Shown: one piece after another, positions 44,796 to 53,600 of the stretch
Numbering within the stretch: the stretch's first letter is position 1
How the letters are laid out: every line of letters begins with the position of its first letter
Source of the DNA: Pseudomonadota bacterium
GTDB taxonomy: Bacteria > Pseudomonadota > Alphaproteobacteria > Rhizobiales > JAKPQE01
Reading direction: 5' to 3'
DNA: 63,310 bases
Assembly (NCBI GenBank): GCA_029572955.1
Contig: JAKPQE010000052.1
Location: 1-63,310 of the forward strand
Program-made: the position numbers and the translations under genes
The notes under the pieces: generated by a model
What the model saw: the letters and a program-made list of their open reading frames with translations, nothing else
The model's database searches: none
What the model was told of the DNA's origin: nothing

Positions 44796-44990
44796 ATGGG
44801 TCTTTTCGACGAGGACGACCGTCCGAAAAAGAAGCTCGTGCACGAGATCGGTCAGGATCTGTCGCTCATCTCGGTGGAAGAGCTGAAGGAGCGTATCGCC
44901 CTGCTCGAGGCCGAAATCGAACGGCTGAAGGCGGATATGGCCGCCAAGGAAAAGTCCCGCTCGGCCGCCGAATCGGTCTTCAAGATCTGA
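44796..44990 (+). CDS. DUF1192 family protein
   Basis: 64 residues. It begins MGLFDEDDRPKKKLVHEIGQD and continues with a heptad-patterned helix (LSVEELKERIALLEAEIERLKADM), matching DUF1192, a short coiled-coil family of alphaproteobacteria of unknown role. It is often found next to quinone oxidoreductase genes, as here (divergent, 108 bases apart). Confidence 0.9.
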   Translation: MGLFDEDDRPKKKLVHEIGQDLSLISVEELKERIALLEAEIERLKADMAAKEKSRSAAESVFKI

Positions 44991-45114
44991 CCGGACGGCC
45001 CGCAGCCATTCGACCAAGCAACTGAAATTCGTGACTTCCCGCTGATCCGGGAACGACGACCGCTGCCGGACGCGCGTCCGGCCGCCGATGTTTTGCGCCA
45101 TCCTCCCCGACTGG

Positions 45115-45153
45115 CGGCCCCGCGTTCGACAAGGACCGGGGCCGTCGCCTTTT
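45115..45153 (+). terminator. Terminator-like hairpin before GTA g6
   Basis: Stem CGGCCCC (45115-45121) / GGGGCCG (45138-45144), then TCGCCTTTT. A perfect palindrome GCCGGACGCGCGTCCGGC (45065-45082) lies upstream. It may end the DUF1192 transcript or attenuate the second GTA block. No promoter for that block is evident. Confidence 0.4.
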
Positions 45154-45181
45154 CGGGGCCTCCGAGAGGGAAAGAACCGAC

Positions 45182-45757
45182 ATGACCACGCGAGAACTCT
45201 CGGCCCCGCCGGTCGAGCCCGTCGGCGTCGCCGAGGCCAAGAGCCATCTCCTCGTCGATCACGACGGCGACGACGTCCTCATCGCCGCGCTGATCCGCGC
45301 TGCCCGCCAGCATGTCGAGCGCGAGACCCGCCGCGCCCTCGTGATCCGGCCGTTCCGCCGCTATCTCGACGCCTGGCCGGAGCGCCGCGTCGTCGATCTC
45401 GCGCCGTCGCCACTCCACCGGGTCGTCGAGGTGCGCATCTACGATGCCGAGGGCGCGCCCGAAGTGCTCGACGGCGCGCTCTGGCTCGCCGATCTCGGCG
45501 CCGAGCCCGGCCGGCTGATGCTCCGGCGGGGCGTCATGGCGCTGCCCGGGCGCCCGCTCTCCGGCATCGAGATCGATTTCGAAGCCGGCTATGGGACGGC
45601 GGGCGAAGACGTTCCCGAGGCGCTGCGCCAGGCCGTCCTCGCCCTCGTCGCCCACTGGTACGAGCACCGCTCGGCGGTGGTCGAGGCCGGCGCGATGGCG
45701 GTCCTGCCGCTCGGCCTCGAGGCGACGCTGGCCGGCCATCGCGTGCTCACCCTCTGA
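45182..45757 (+). CDS. GTA g6, head-tail connector (phiE125 gp8 family)
   Basis: 191 residues. VGVAEAKSHLLVDHDGDDVLIAALIRAARQHVERETRRAL is the family's signature helix region. A beta-rich middle and the closing ALVAHWYEHRSAVVE follow. It is counterpart of gp6 of the R. capsulatus GTA, which sits under the portal. Ribosome binding site GAGAGGG. First gene of the second GTA block. Confidence 0.9.
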   Translation: MTTRELSAPPVEPVGVAEAKSHLLVDHDGDDVLIAALIRAARQHVERETRRALVIRPFRRYLDAWPERRVVDLAPSPLHRVVEVRIYDAEGAPEVLDGALWLADLGAEPGRLMLRRGVMALPGRPLSGIEIDFEAGYGTAGEDVPEALRQAVLALVAHWYEHRSAVVEAGAMAVLPLGLEATLAGHRVLTL

Positions 45758-45770
45758 GAAGGCGCCCGCC

Positions 45771-46106
45771 ATGCAGACCCCGATCACCACTCCCGGCCGC
45801 ATGCGCCATCGCCTGACGCTCGAAGCCCCCGTCGCGACGGCTGACGGCGCCGGCGGCCGGGACACCGAATGGCAGGCGGTCGCAACGCTCCGCGCCGAGA
45901 TCCGCCCCGTCGCCGCCGGCCCGCGCGACGCCGCCGACCATCGTGAGATCGCCGTCACGCACCGCCTCACGATGCGCCATCGCAGCGACATCGACGGCAC
46001 CAGGCGTCTGCGCATGGGCGCGCGCGTGTTCACGGTCCTCGCCGTCCTCGATCCGGACGAGACGAGACGTTTCCTCGTCGTCGACGTCGAGGAGGCAAAC
46101 CCGTGA
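45771..46106 (+). CDS. GTA g7, head-tail stopper/closure protein
   Basis: 111 residues. The typical opening GRMRHRLTLEAPVATADGAGG, a D-x-x-W-x-A-V segment and late TVLAVLDPDETRRFLVVDVEE identify the SPP1 gp16-like head closure family. ATG at 45771 with GAGAAGG. It overlaps the next gene by four bases (GTGA). Confidence 0.88.
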   Translation: MQTPITTPGRMRHRLTLEAPVATADGAGGRDTEWQAVATLRAEIRPVAAGPRDAADHREIAVTHRLTMRHRSDIDGTRRLRMGARVFTVLAVLDPDETRRFLVVDVEEANP

Positions 46107-46483
46107 TGAAACTCGCCGCATCGCTCGCCGGCGCCGACGGCCTTGCCGCGCGCCTCGCCGGCCGCCTCGACGGGCGCGCGATCGAGGAAAGCCTCGTCGC
46201 CAGCGCCGACGACGCGATCGCCGCCGTGCGAAAGGCGCTCGCTCCCGAGGACAGTGCCCTCGCCGACGGGCTGCGGGTCGTGGTCCGAGCCGGCGCGGTC
46301 GACATCGTCGCCCCGGCCGAAGCCGCCTTTTCCCGCGAATTCGGCACCATGGAGCGCGAGGCCGAACCCTTTGCCGGCGAACTCGCCGGGACGGCGCGTG
46401 CGGCACTCGAAAGCCGGCTTCGCGACGCCGTTTGCGGCACCGGGTCGCGGCTCCTTGGAATCGTCCCAGTCTGGTCACGTTGA
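46103..46483 (+). CDS. GTA-cluster protein of uncertain role (possible HK97 gp10-like)
   Basis: 126 residues, starting GTG (46103) or ATG (46106). It is Ala-rich and helical, with EREAEPFAGELAGTARAALESRL near the end, which recalls minor tail/HK97 gp10-like proteins found between stopper and terminator genes of siphophages. The R. capsulatus cluster does not have an obvious counterpart. It is followed by an AT-rich 50-base gap with no clear promoter. Confidence 0.6.
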   Translation: MMKLAASLAGADGLAARLAGRLDGRAIEESLVASADDAIAAVRKALAPEDSALADGLRVVVRAGAVDIVAPAEAAFSREFGTMEREAEPFAGELAGTARAALESRLRDAVCGTGSRLLGIVPVWSR

Positions 46484-46534
46484 TGACTTATTAATACACT
46501 ATTGTAAGAATCCGTGAGCACGGAGGATTCGGAC

Positions 46535-46945
46535 ATGCCTCATGCCGGTTGGGCCCTTCAGAAGGGCGTCTACGACAAGCTCTCCGCCGATGCCGTCGTC
46601 ACCGAGCGTCTCGGCGGCGCTCACATCTACGACGACGTTCCGCGCAAACCCGAGTTTCCCTACCTCACCTTCGGCCAGTCGACGCTGTTCGACTGGAGCA
46701 CCGGCACCGAGGAAGGGGGCGAGCACGTCCTCACCCTGCATGTCTGGTCGCGCGGCGGCGGCAAGCGCGAAACCTTCGAGATCATGGACGCGGTAACGGC
46801 GAGCCTTTCCGGCCAGTCGCTCGCGCTCGCCGGTCATCACCTCGTGTCGCTGCGGCTCGAATTCGCCGAGGCCCGGCGCGATCCCGACCGGCTGACCTAT
46901 CACGGCATCCTGCGCTTCCGCGCGGTGACCGAACCGATCTCGTGA
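46535..46945 (+). CDS. GTA g8, tail terminator (DUF3168)
   Basis: 136 residues from the ATG at 46535 (GGAGGA upstream). DUF3168 features are ALQKGVYDKLSAD, IYDDVPRKPEFPYLTFGQS and HVLTLHVWSRGGGKRE. It caps the tail tube and joins it to the head. Followed by a terminator-like hairpin. Confidence 0.92.
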   Translation: MPHAGWALQKGVYDKLSADAVVTERLGGAHIYDDVPRKPEFPYLTFGQSTLFDWSTGTEEGGEHVLTLHVWSRGGGKRETFEIMDAVTASLSGQSLALAGHHLVSLRLEFAEARRDPDRLTYHGILRFRAVTEPIS

Positions 46946-46984
46946 CAGCGGCGGCGCTCGGCGCCGCGACATCGATCCTTTTCG

Positions 46985-47011
46985 AAGGGCGGTCCATCGG
47001 GCCGCCCTTTT
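46985..47011 (+). terminator. Terminator-like hairpin before the tail tube gene
   Basis: AAGGGCGG (46985-46992) / CCGCCCTT (47002-47009), 9-base loop, then TTC. A good intrinsic terminator placed inside the operon, 52 bases before the tail tube gene. It resembles the hairpin before g1. Confidence 0.6.
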
Positions 47012-47062
47012 CGCGTTGCCCGGCGGCGATCGGCCTGCCGGCATGAAGGGAGACTTCTGCAA

Positions 47063-47476
47063 ATGGTTGCGCAAAAGGGCAGGGACCTGCTCCTCAAGAT
47101 CGACGCCGACGGCAGCGGCGGCTTCGTCACCGTCGCCGGGCTCCGGGCCCGGCGCCTCGCCTTCAACGCCGAGACGGTCGATGTCACCGACGCCGAATCC
47201 GCCGGCCGCTGGCGCGAGCTGCTGGCCGGCGCCGGCGTTCGCCGGGCGAGCCTTTCCGGCGCCGGCATCTTCAAGGATGCGGCCTCCGACACGCTCATCC
47301 GCGAGGTGTTCTTCGAGGGAACCATCCGCGACTGGCAGATCGTCGTGCCGGATTTCGGCACGATCACCGGACCGTTCCAGCTCACCGGCCTCACCTTCTC
47401 CGGCGAGCACAATGGCGAGGTCACCTTCGAGATCGCGCTGGAATCCGCCGGCGCGCTCGCCTTCGCGACGCTCTGA
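47063..47476 (+). CDS. GTA g9, major tail tube protein (TP901-1 type)
   Basis: 137 residues. LLKIDADGSGGFVTVAGLRARRLAFNAETVDVTDAES is the classic opening of the TP901-1 major tail family. GAGIFKDAASDTLIREVFFEG and FQLTGLTFSGEHNGEVTFEIALESAG complete it. It forms the hexameric tail tube. Ribosome binding site GAAGGGAGA. Confidence 0.94.
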   Translation: MVAQKGRDLLLKIDADGSGGFVTVAGLRARRLAFNAETVDVTDAESAGRWRELLAGAGVRRASLSGAGIFKDAASDTLIREVFFEGTIRDWQIVVPDFGTITGPFQLTGLTFSGEHNGEVTFEIALESAGALAFATL

Positions 47477-47488
47477 CGGAGGCCCGCC

Positions 47489-47824
47489 ATGGCAAACCCC
47501 CGCCGCGGCGAGGTCGAGGCCGTGATCGACGGCCGCCCGACGACGCTCTGCCTCACCCTCGGCGCACTCGCCGAGCTCGAGGCGGCCTTCGGTGCCGGCG
47601 ATCTCGTCGAACTCGCCGGCCGCTTCGAGACCGGCCGCCTCGCCGCCGGCGACCTCGTCAAGGTGATCGCCGCCGGCCTCAGGGGCGCCGGCCACGAGGT
47701 CACCGCCACCGAGGTCGCGACGATGCGCATCGACGGTGGCGCGGCCGGCGCGGCCCGCCTCGTCGCCGAGCTTCTCGCCGCCACCTTCGGCTCGCCCGGC
47801 GAGGCCGCCGCAAACCCTCGCTGA
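47489..47824 (+). CDS. GTA g10, tail assembly chaperone (GTA-gp10 family)
   Basis: 111 residues. The gp10 signature is LCLTLGALAELEAAFGAGDLVELAGRF, followed by LVKVIAAGLRGAGHEVTATEV and a C-terminal LLAATF. It is related to phage TAC proteins that coat the tape measure protein before tube assembly. It overlaps g10.1 by four bases (CTGA). Confidence 0.9.
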   Translation: MANPRRGEVEAVIDGRPTTLCLTLGALAELEAAFGAGDLVELAGRFETGRLAAGDLVKVIAAGLRGAGHEVTATEVATMRIDGGAAGAARLVAELLAATFGSPGEAAANPR

Positions 47825-48057
47825 CCGCGGCGCCGGAGCCGCCCGGATCGCGGGCGCCGGCGTCGCGGCAGGCCTTTCCCTGGGACGATGCGATCGCTTT
47901 CGGCCTGCGCGTGCTGCGCCTTGCGCCCGACGCCTTCTGGCGCCTGACGCCGCGCGAACTCGCCTGCGCCGCCGCCGGCGGCGATCGCCGTGCCGCCGCG
48001 CCGCCGCGCGCCGCGCTCGCGGCGCTGATGGACCGTTTTCCCGACCACACATCCTGA
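47821..48057 (+). CDS. GTA g10.1, tail assembly chaperone with non-standard start
   Basis: About 78 codons. The typical DUF2376/TIGR02216 pattern is present: FPWDDAIAFGLRVLRLAPDA then FWRLTPRELA, and late ALAALMDRFPDH. No ATG, GTG or TTG exists in frame before FPWDD. The best start is CTG at 47821, overlapping the g10 stop as CTGA, just like the ATGA and GTGA overlaps elsewhere in this cluster. Alternatively it could be made by a -1 frameshift from g10, as in lambda G/GT, though no classic slippery heptamer is visible. The N-terminal 20 residues are Ala/Pro-rich and perhaps only a linker. Confidence 0.75.
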   Translation: MTAAPEPPGSRAPASRQAFPWDDAIAFGLRVLRLAPDAFWRLTPRELACAAAGGDRRAAAPPRAALAALMDRFPDHTS

Positions 48058-48073
48058 CCCGAGGAGGCAGGCC

Positions 48074-48658
48074 ATGAGCTATGGCGAGGACGTCGTCGTC
48101 TCCATCTCCGCCGACACCGGCGAATTCCGCAAGCAGCTCTCCGAGATGGAGGGACTCTCCGCCCGGTTCGGCGGCGCGATCACCGGAGCCCTCAGATCGG
48201 CGATGACGAGCGGCAAGGACTTGTCCGAAATCCTTTCCGACCTCGCCCTGCGCCTTGCCGACATCACGCTGAATGCGGCGCTGCAGCCGGTCGGCCAGTC
48301 GATCTCGTCCTCGCTCTCCGGCCTGTTCTCGGGCCTCCTGCCGTTCGCCGCGGGTGGCGTCGTCGGCAGCGGCGGCCGCGTCGTGCCCTTCGCCGATGGC
48401 GGCGTCGTCGCCGCGCCGACCTTCTTTCCGATGACCGGCAACCGCCTCGGCGTCATGGGCGAGGCCGGCGCCGAGGCGATCCTGCCGCTCACCCGCGCCG
48501 CCGACGGCAGCCTCGGCGTGCGCGCCGCCGGCCAGGCTGTCGCCTCGTCGATCACCGTCAACATCGAGACCCGCGACGTCGAGAGCTTCCGCCGCTCCGA
48601 GGCGCAGGTCTCGGCAATGCTCGCCCGCGCCGTCAAGCGCGGCGGCCGGGCGCTCTGA
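48074..48658 (+). CDS. GTA g11, short tail tape measure protein
   Basis: 194 residues, close to the size of the GTA tape measure (about 220), much shorter than phage ones. Family signs are LADITLNAALQPVGQSISSSLSGLFSGLLPFAAGG, FADGGVVAAPTFFPM and GEAGAEAILPLTRAADG. A good GAGGAGG site precedes the ATG. The short length agrees with the short tails of GTA particles. Confidence 0.92.
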   Translation: MSYGEDVVVSISADTGEFRKQLSEMEGLSARFGGAITGALRSAMTSGKDLSEILSDLALRLADITLNAALQPVGQSISSSLSGLFSGLLPFAAGGVVGSGGRVVPFADGGVVAAPTFFPMTGNRLGVMGEAGAEAILPLTRAADGSLGVRAAGQAVASSITVNIETRDVESFRRSEAQVSAMLARAVKRGGRAL

Positions 48659-48670
48659 GGGGAGGGGCCG

Positions 48671-49315
48671 ATGCCCGCCGCATTCCACGAAATCCGCTTT
48701 CCCCTCGACATCGCCCTCGGCAGCCTCGGCGGCCCGGAACGGCGCACCGAGATCGTGACGCTCTCGACCGGCCACGAGGAGCGCAACGCCCGCTGGGCCG
48801 ACTCGCGCCGGCGCTACAACGCCGGCTATGGCGTCAAATCGCTCGCCGACCTCCACGCCGTCCTCGCCTTCTTCGAGGAGCGCCGCGGCCGGCTCTACGG
48901 TTTTCGCTGGAAGGACCGGGCCGACGATCGCTCCTGCGCGCCGGGCCGCGCGCCGGGACCGCTCGACCAGCCGATCGGCACCGGCGACGGCGTGACCGCG
49001 AGCTTCGTCCTCGCCAAGACCTATGGCGCCACCTTCGCGCCCTGGCGCCGGACGATCGCCAAGCCCGTCGTCGGCACGGTGTGTGTCGCCGTCGACGGTG
49101 CCGAGAAGGTCGAAGGCACCAACTTCACGGTCGATGCGACGAGCGGCGCGGTGACCTTCGCGCCCGCAGCGCTGCCACCGCCGGGCGCGGCGATCACCGC
49201 CGGCTTCGAATTCGACGTGCCGGTGCGTTTCGACACCGATTTCCTCGAGATCGACCACGACGCCTTCGCCGCCGGCGCCATTCCCTCGATCCCGCTGGTG
49301 GAGATCCGCCTGTGA
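48671..49315 (+). CDS. GTA g12, distal tail protein (DUF2460)
   Basis: 214 residues. DUF2460 features are FHEIRFPLDIALGSLGGPERRTEIVTLSTGHEERNA, WADSRRRYNAGYGVKS, FFEERRGRLYGFRWKDRAD and AAITAGFEFDVPVRFDTDFL. In RcGTA this protein forms the distal tail ring. The stop overlaps g13 (GTGA). Confidence 0.94.
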   Translation: MPAAFHEIRFPLDIALGSLGGPERRTEIVTLSTGHEERNARWADSRRRYNAGYGVKSLADLHAVLAFFEERRGRLYGFRWKDRADDRSCAPGRAPGPLDQPIGTGDGVTASFVLAKTYGATFAPWRRTIAKPVVGTVCVAVDGAEKVEGTNFTVDATSGAVTFAPAALPPPGAAITAGFEFDVPVRFDTDFLEIDHDAFAAGAIPSIPLVEIRL

Positions 49316-50202
49316 AGACGCTGCCCGAAGACCTCGCCGCCCATCTCGCCAGCGGCGCCACGACCCTTTGCCGCTGCTGGCTCGTCACCCGCCGCGACGC
49401 CGCGGTGCTCGGTTTCACCGACCACGACCGGCCGCTCGACCTCGACGGCGTCGTCTGCGAGCCGGCGAGCGGATTTTCGGCGAGCGAGGCGACCAGCGAA
49501 CTCGGCCTTGCCGTCGGCAATCTCGAGATCGACGGTGCCCTGTCCTCGGACCGCATCACCGAGAACGATCTCGTCGCCGGGCTCTATGACGGCGCCGCCG
49601 TCGACATCTGGCTCGTCGACTGGTCGGCGCCGGAAAGCCGGCTCCTCCTCCGGCGCTGCCACATCGGCGAGATCACCCGCGCCGACACGGCCTTCCGCGC
49701 CGAGCTGCGCGGCCTTGCCCATCACCTCGACCAGGAGCACGGCCGCATCTTCCGCTACGACTGCGACGCCGATCTCGGCGACGAGCGCTGCGGCATCGAC
49801 ACCGCGCTGCCCGCCCATCGCGCCGAGGGCTCGGTCCTCGCCGTCACCGGCCGGCACTCCTTCGTTGCGACGGGCCTCGAGAGCTTTGCCGCCGGATGGT
49901 TCGCCTTCGGTCGCCTCGACTGGACCGGCGGCGAGAATGCCGGGCGGTCGATCGAGGTGCGCGGCCACGGCCTCGGCGAGACCGGCCCGACCCTCGATCT
50001 CTGGCAGGCGATGAGCGCGCCGATCGCGCCGGGCGACACCTTCCGCGTCGTCGCCGGCTGCGACCGGCGCTTTGCGACCTGTCGCGACAAGTTCGCCAAT
50101 TCCCGCGCCTTCCGAGGATTTCCGCACATGCCGGGCAACGACTTCGCGCTCTCCTATCCGCGCAGCGGCAACGCCAACGACGGCGGGAGCCTCAACCAAT
50201 GA
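49312..50202 (+). CDS. GTA g13, baseplate hub protein (DUF2163)
   Basis: 296 residues, GTG start in the GTGA overlap with g12. DUF2163 features are TTLCRCWLVTRRDAAVLGFTDHDRPL, the central LAHHLDQEHGRIFRYDCDADLGDERCG with its cysteines, and the C-terminal AGCDRRFATCRDKFANSRAFRGFPHMPGND. Four cysteines in these two blocks form the conserved cluster that in RcGTA binds an Fe-S centre. Overlaps g14 (ATGA). Confidence 0.94.
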   Translation: MKTLPEDLAAHLASGATTLCRCWLVTRRDAAVLGFTDHDRPLDLDGVVCEPASGFSASEATSELGLAVGNLEIDGALSSDRITENDLVAGLYDGAAVDIWLVDWSAPESRLLLRRCHIGEITRADTAFRAELRGLAHHLDQEHGRIFRYDCDADLGDERCGIDTALPAHRAEGSVLAVTGRHSFVATGLESFAAGWFAFGRLDWTGGENAGRSIEVRGHGLGETGPTLDLWQAMSAPIAPGDTFRVVAGCDRRFATCRDKFANSRAFRGFPHMPGNDFALSYPRSGNANDGGSLNQ

Positions 50203-50636
50203 CCCCGACCCGCGCCGAGATCGTCGCCGAGGCCCGCACCTGGCTCGGCACGCCCTATCGCCATCAGGCCTCGCTGAAGGGCGTCGGTTGCGACTGCCTC
50301 GGCCTCGTGCGGGGGCTCTGGCGCGCCTTCTACGGCGCCGAACCGGAGGCGATGCCGGCCTATACGCCGGACTGGGCCGAGGCCGGCGGGCGCGAAACGC
50401 TGGCCGGCGCGGCAGGGCGCCACCTCGAGCCGATCGCTCTTGCCGATGCCGGCGCCGGCGACGTCGTGCTCTTTCGCTGGCGCGACAGCCTGCCGGCGAA
50501 ACATGCCGGTATCCTCGTCGATGCCTCCCGCTTCGTGCATGCCCATGACGGCGCCGCCGTTGCCGAGGCGGCACTGTCGCCCTGGTGGCGGCGCCGGCTC
50601 GCCCTCGCTTTCCGCTTTCCCGGAGTGACCGACTGA
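50199..50636 (+). CDS. GTA g14, NlpC/P60 peptidase
   Basis: 145 residues. The NlpC/P60 fold has catalytic C33 in CDCLGLVRGLW and H102 in AKHAGILVD, with a downstream FVHAHDG. It is a tail-tip cell-wall peptidase that helps DNA entry. It overlaps g13 by four bases and g15 by one. Confidence 0.94.
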   Translation: MTPTRAEIVAEARTWLGTPYRHQASLKGVGCDCLGLVRGLWRAFYGAEPEAMPAYTPDWAEAGGRETLAGAAGRHLEPIALADAGAGDVVLFRWRDSLPAKHAGILVDASRFVHAHDGAAVAEAALSPWWRRRLALAFRFPGVTD

Positions 50637-53600
50637 TGGCAACGCTCGCCCTCTCGCTCGTCGGCCAGGCCGCCGGCGCCGCGCTCGGCTCGACGGCCTT
50701 CGCCACCCTCGGCCGGGCCGCCGGCGCCATCGCCGGCTATGCCATCGACCAGGCGCTGTTCGGCAATCGCGGCGGCGGCACCAACCGCACCTACGAGGGG
50801 CCGCGCCTCGCCGACCTCGACATCCAGGCCTCGAGCGAGGGCGCCGCGATCCCGCGCGTCTACGGCCGCGCCCGCCTCGCCGGCCAGATCATCTGGGCGA
50901 CCCGCTTCGAGGAGGTCGTCGTCACCACCACCGAGACGACGTCGACGAGTTCGGGCGGCGGCAAGGGCTTCGGCGGCGGCTCGTCCTCGGCGAGCTCGAC
51001 CCGCACCACCCGCACCTATCGCTATTTCGCCAATCTCGCCGTCGGCATCTGCGAGGGGCCGATCACCCGCATCGGCCGCATCTGGGCCGATGGCGAGCTG
51101 CTCGACACCTCGGCGATTGCCGTGCGCAGCTATCTCGGCAGCGAGGACCAGGAGCCCGACAGCCTGATCGAGGCGAAGGAGGCCGATGCCGTTCCGGCCT
51201 ATCGCGGCCTTGCCTATGTCGTCTTCGAGCGCCTGCCGCTCGAAGGTTTCGGCAACCGCCTGCCGCAGCTCACCTTCGAGATCGTCAACGTGCTGCCGGG
51301 CCTCGAAAGCCGGCTCACCGCCGTGACCGTCATTCCCGGCGCGACCGAGTTCGGCTACGAGCCGGCGCGCGTCGTGCGCACTCCCTCGGCCGGCGTCACC
51401 GACACCGAGAACGCCCATGTCGCCGGCGTGTCGAGCGACTGGACCGCCTCGCTCGACGAGTTGCAGGCGCTCTGCCCCAATCTCCAACGGGTCGCGCTCG
51501 TCGTCGCCTGGTTCGGCACCGACCTGCGCGCCGGCGAATGTCTCTTGCGCCCGGCTGTCGACAACCGCGAGAAGGTGACCTCGGGCGCAACGTGGGGCGT
51601 GGCCGGCCTCTCCCGCGGCTCGGCCGCGCTCGTCTCCGGCCATGACGGCCGGCCGGCCTTCGGCGGTACCCCGTCCGACACCGCGGTGATCCATGCCATC
51701 CGCGACCTCAAGGCACGCGGCCTCGAGGTGATGCTGCATCCCTTCGTGATGATGGACGTGTCGGCGGGCAACACGCTTGCCGATCCCTGGACCGGTGCCA
51801 TCGGCCAGCCGGCCTATCCCTGGCGCGGCCGCATCACCTGCGACCCGGCGCCGGGCCAGCCGGGCTCGCCCGATGGCTCGGCGACGGTTTCGACCGAGAT
51901 CGCCGCCTTCGTCGGCACGGCGACGCCCGGCCAGTTTGCCGCCTCGGGCGACGCCGTCGTCTATTCCGGGCCGGCCGAATGGACGCTGCGGCGCATGCTC
52001 CTTCACTATGCGCGCCTCGCGGCGATCGCCGGTGGCGTCGACGCCTTTCTTCTCGGCTCGGAGCTGCGCGGCCTCACCTCGCTGCGCTCCGGTCCCGGCG
52101 CCTATCCCTTCGTTGCCGCGCTCGCCGCGCTGGCAACCGACGTCCGCGCCATCGTCGGGCCACAGGCGGCGATCTCCTACGCCGCCGACTGGTCGGAATA
52201 TTTCGGCCACCAGCCGGCCGACGGCACGGGTGATGTCTACTTCAACCTCGATCCGCTCTGGGCCGCGCCCGACGTCGATTTCGTCGGCATCAACAATTAC
52301 ATGCCGCTCGCCGACTGGCGTCCCGAGGACAACCATCTCGATGCGGCGCTCGCCGAGAGCCCGGCCGATATCGGCTACCTCAGGGCCAACATCGCCGGCG
52401 GCGAGTACTTCGACTGGTACTACGCCTCGCAGGGAGACCGCGCCGCGCAGGTGCGCACACCGATCACCGACGGCCTCGGCAAACCCTGGGTCTTCCGGCC
52501 GAAGGACATCGTCGCCTGGTGGTCGAACCTCCACTACGACCGCCCCGGCGGTATCGAGATGGCGATCCCGACCGCCTGGCAGCCGGGCCTGAAGCCGATC
52601 CGTTTCACCGAAATCGGCTGTCCCGCCGTCGATCTCGGCGCCAACCAGCCGAATGTCTTTCCCGACCCGAAGTCGGCCGAATCGGGCCTGCCCCATTTCT
52701 CCAACGGGCGCCGCGACGACGATGTGCAGCGCGCCTTCCTCGAGGCGATGCTCGGCTGGTGGGATCCGGCCGATCCGCTGTTCGAGGCGGCCGCCAATCC
52801 GCTCTCGCCAGTCTATGGCGGACGCATGGTCGACCCCGTCGGCCTCTTCGTCTGGACCTGGGATGCCCGGCCGTTCCCGGCCTTTCCGCACATGCTCGAC
52901 GTCTGGGCCGACGGCGGCAACTGGTCCACGGGTCACTGGCTGAACGGCCGCCTCGGCGGCATTTCGCTCGCCGCCCTCGTCGCGACGATCCTCGATCGCG
53001 CCGGCTTTGCCGACTACGACGTCACCGGTCTTCGCGGTGTCGTCGACGGTTATGTCGTCGACCGGCCGATGTCGGCCCGCGACGCCCTCGATCCGCTGCT
53101 GACGGTCGGCCTTCTCGAGGCGGTCGATACCGGCACCGCCTTCGTCTTCCGCAACCGGCCGGTGCGGCCGCGCCGCGTCCTCGGCCTCGCCGATCTCGTC
53201 GAAGAGAAGGAGACCGCGCTCCTTGCCCTGAAGCGGGCCGAGGAGACCGACCTTCCGGCCGAGGTGACGGTCGGCTTCACCGGCAATCTCGTCGACTATC
53301 GCCGCGCCGTCGCCGCCTCGCGCCGTCTCGTCGGCGGCAGCCGGCGCACCGTCTCGGCCGATCTCGCCGCGATCCTCAATCCCGATCTCGGCGCGCGCCT
53401 TGCCGAGGACTGGCTGCACGACCTCTGGGCCGGACGCGAGACCGTCGATTTCGCCCTGCCGCCGAGCGCCGTCGCCCTCGAGCCCGGCGATATCGTCGGC
53501 ATCGAGCGGGACGGCACGCAGCGGCTCTTCGAGGTGACCTCGATCGCCGAGGCCGGCCGACTGCGCGTTTCGGCAAGGAGCATCGATCCGCGCAAACCGG

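Noticed and set aside
46484-46534. Promoter in the AT-rich gap before the tail terminator gene
   Set aside because: Several TTGATG/TTGTAA-like words exist, but no pair has proper spacing and quality.
47736-48077. A 113-codon ORF in the third frame over g10/g10.1
   Set aside because: Arg/Ala/Pro-rich with no family features. The conserved tail-chaperone protein is in another frame.
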